DNA of 64,000 nt from Semisulcospira habei (taxonomy: Eukaryota; Mollusca; Gastropoda; Semisulcospiridae), in the NCBI GenBank assembly GCA_036245525.1, contig BTPG01000004.1, positions 213,466,751-213,530,750 on the forward strand. The letters are read 5' to 3'. The notes below the pieces were generated by a model. It had not been told where the DNA came from. It searched no databases and worked only from the letters and a program-made list of their open reading frames with translations. Positions 59,401 through 62,400 of the stretch are shown piece by piece. Numbering within the stretch: the first letter of the stretch is position 1; each line of letters begins with the position of its first letter. The position numbers were made by a program, and so were the translations under genes.

Positions 59401-62400
59401 GCGCGGCGCACAACCTCTGTGGCATCCTTCCTCAAGAGAGAGTCGACTTCCCCCCGTAGGGCGCACTCCTTGAGCGGGTCTGCGGGGATCTCGGTCCACA
59501 GCGGAGTCGTACGCAGAGGAGGAGGGGAACGAAAGGAGATCCGTAGGCCGCCGGAAACAGTGTCTAAAATCCACGGGTCTTCTGGAATCAGTAATCGCCA
59601 CTCGTCGCTGAAGAGGGCGAGCCTGCCGCCGACTGGAGGACCCGAGACGGCCGGCGGAGGCGGAGGAGGGGAGGAGTCACTGAGCCTGCCCGCGCCCAGG
59701 GCGACGGGCGGGACGGGGCCAAGCGGGGGCGGGGGCGTTAGCTTGGCCGGGGCGACCGAAGGCGGGGCGACGGCGACGCAGGGACTGCAGCTGGGTTGTT
59801 GACGTCGGGGCGACGGGTCTGGAGATCCGCAGGGGGCGACCCACGGCCTTGCGGGCTGACTGAAAGCGCCGAGGAACAGACTTGGGAGGCCACCTGTCCG
59901 CATTGGAATCCTTGACGGCTTGCCAGGTGTCGCCAAAGAGAAGGGGTCCCCCGAGGGGGGCCCGACGCAGCTGGGTCTTCAGGTCGGCAGGCATTCCCCG
60001 GCAGGCCTGCAGGACAGCGTCGCGGCGGAGTAAATCACAATTGGCGGCTGCAGCCATAGCGTTGACCGAAGAGTGATACGCGGCGCGGCTGGCCGCTTCA
60101 GCGAGGACGAGGAGGTCGCCAAGCAGGGGGGTCAGGGACGGGTGCCACGAATCTTCCACGCGCCGGAGGAAGGCTTGCGTAAGGAGCTCCATGAAGCCGG
60201 CGCAGGCCAAGGAATTCCTGACAAGCGAAGCCGTCTTGTCCAAACCCGCGGGGAGCGCGCGTCTGAGTGCAGAGGCCCCACCCGCCTGAACCACGGCGGC
60301 TGGATCCACCGGAGGGAGAGGGCAGAGGAAGGCCTGGGAATGGCCGGCGTACCACTGCTGGCGGAAGTACATATCGAGGTCCGGAGGCCATCTGTGGTCC
60401 GAGAAGAAATTACTGTCTCTTGAGTCAGACAACAGGTGGGCCGAGAACACATCCCGAAGCTCACGAAAGGAGGGGGGCTGAGGGAGAGTCTTGAACTTCT
60501 TTACCTGTCTACCCGCGTCGACGAAGGCAGAAGGCTTCCTCTTCAGGGGGGGGGATGGAGGGCAGTCCGCTGCCGGAAGCGTGGCGGAGATGAGGCGAGC
60601 GACCTCGTCGAGGGCCAGAAGAACCTCTGTGCGGGAGGAGGCCGGTAACCCGTGGGCTGTCGACGCATCCGAAGGAGAGAGCGGCGAAGGAGAGCGGCTG
60701 AGACCTCCGAGGAGAACTGAGATGGAATCATCAGGGAGAAGACTCAACGAATCGTCGTCCACGCCGCCGAGAGCCGTCGAAGAGGGACGGCGACCGTGAC
60801 TCCGAGAGCGAGCAGCTCGACGAGGACGAGGGGAGCCATAAGGCGCCGAAGCACGCAGGGGAGAGCGACGTCCGCGACGGCGACGCGACGCACTAGAGGA
60901 GCGGGAACGGCGGCGGCGACCAGACGAGCGACTACGAGCTGGAGACCGTGATCCCCGGGAACGAGGAGGAAGGAAAGAGGCTGGGCGAGGGGAAGGGGAA
61001 CGGGCGGGACGAGGCAGACGGCGGGGAACGTGGGACGAACGCCGCGAAGAGGTAGAGCGCGAAGGCCCATGGTCCAGATGACGAGAAGAATCCCGAACTT
61101 TACGACGCTCACACGAAGGAGCGCGAGAGTGGTGGTCAGACTTCGATCGCAAGGAGGAACTGGACACAGGTAGTGGTGTGGTGAGTGTGCGCGAATGTCT
61201 CCGCGAGCCGGACTCTGTGGCGAGGCGGGCTCGCAGCGGCCGAGGGGGATCCAAGGCCTTCCTAGGAGACGAGTGGGGACCGGTTGACCATGGACGGCGC
61301 GAGGCACGTCTCTCCGAACTGACCTCTGTCTCGAGATGGGTTCTCTGCCTGTCGTAAGGCTTGGTCCAAGCGCGTTCCCTCCTGGGAATCCGCGCCTCGA
61401 ACTCCCGACTCCGCACACTACCTTGCTGTGTCCGCTGTGGAGATCTTTCCAGACTGGGGCCATCGGGGGCAAGAGCGGTCGGTGTGCCTGAGATGACAGC
61501 CGGCACTCCCGCAGGTCTTGCAACAGGCACAGGTGTCGGGCGTTCACGTCGGTAGAAGCTCCAAAGTTGGACCCAGCGGAGCTCCGGCCAGACGGCGCAA
61601 ACGTCACAAGAACGCTCAGATGTACAGCCGACACACGGCAGGCAGACCTTGTGCGAATCCGAGGGCCACTGGAAACCTCCACACTGCGTGCAGGTCATCA
61701 GGAGGGCACTGCAACACACCAAACAAACAACGTGCCGGTACGTGGTCGAGACCAACAGGGCTCGTCCTACCAAGGGGAACCGTACCGAACGATATGGACA
61801 AACGGGCTGTGCCCCCAGGCTATACTGTTATAGCGCCCGAAGCTAAGCTTGCGTCTTTAGAACAAAGCCTACCCCAGCCAGGCTGGAGAGGAATGTGCGC
61901 CAAACGACAATAGGTTTAGTTGAGTTTAGTTATTTGGGTTTAACGCCGCGCAGGCGACTAAGGCCATCACACGGCGGGCCAAACGACAATAGGGACGAAA
62001 GGCCGCGCCCCCAGGCAATAATGCTGTAGCGCTCTAAGCTAAGAGTGCGCTCTCGAAACAAGCATACCCCAGCCAGGCCGGAGATGCAACATGAGCCACG
62101 CGCCGCAGCTGGTTTAAACAATGCTCCCCGAAGGCTACCAGGGGAAGCCAGTAATTTCACCCCAAAAGGGGAAAGGCGAGGGCACCAGGGCCCCGCCGAG
62201 CTAAGAGTCCCCGCTCAACGAAACCCACACAACACGAACAAGGTAGAGTCCAAAGGCACAGGCCGGCACCCCGCCCGGGGACCGGCTCCGGGCCCAACTA
62301 ACTATCCTACCTCTCTGCCGAAGCGGTAGCGGGAGAAGAGACGTCCATGTCGCCACCGGCGAAATGGCGGGAACCAGCAGGTCCGCCAAGCGAAGCCAAC

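Noticed and set aside
57595..59601. Upstream half of the frame carrying RNase H in copy C
   Set aside because: Before the G-run frame switch near 58550 it is a shadow of the RT frame.
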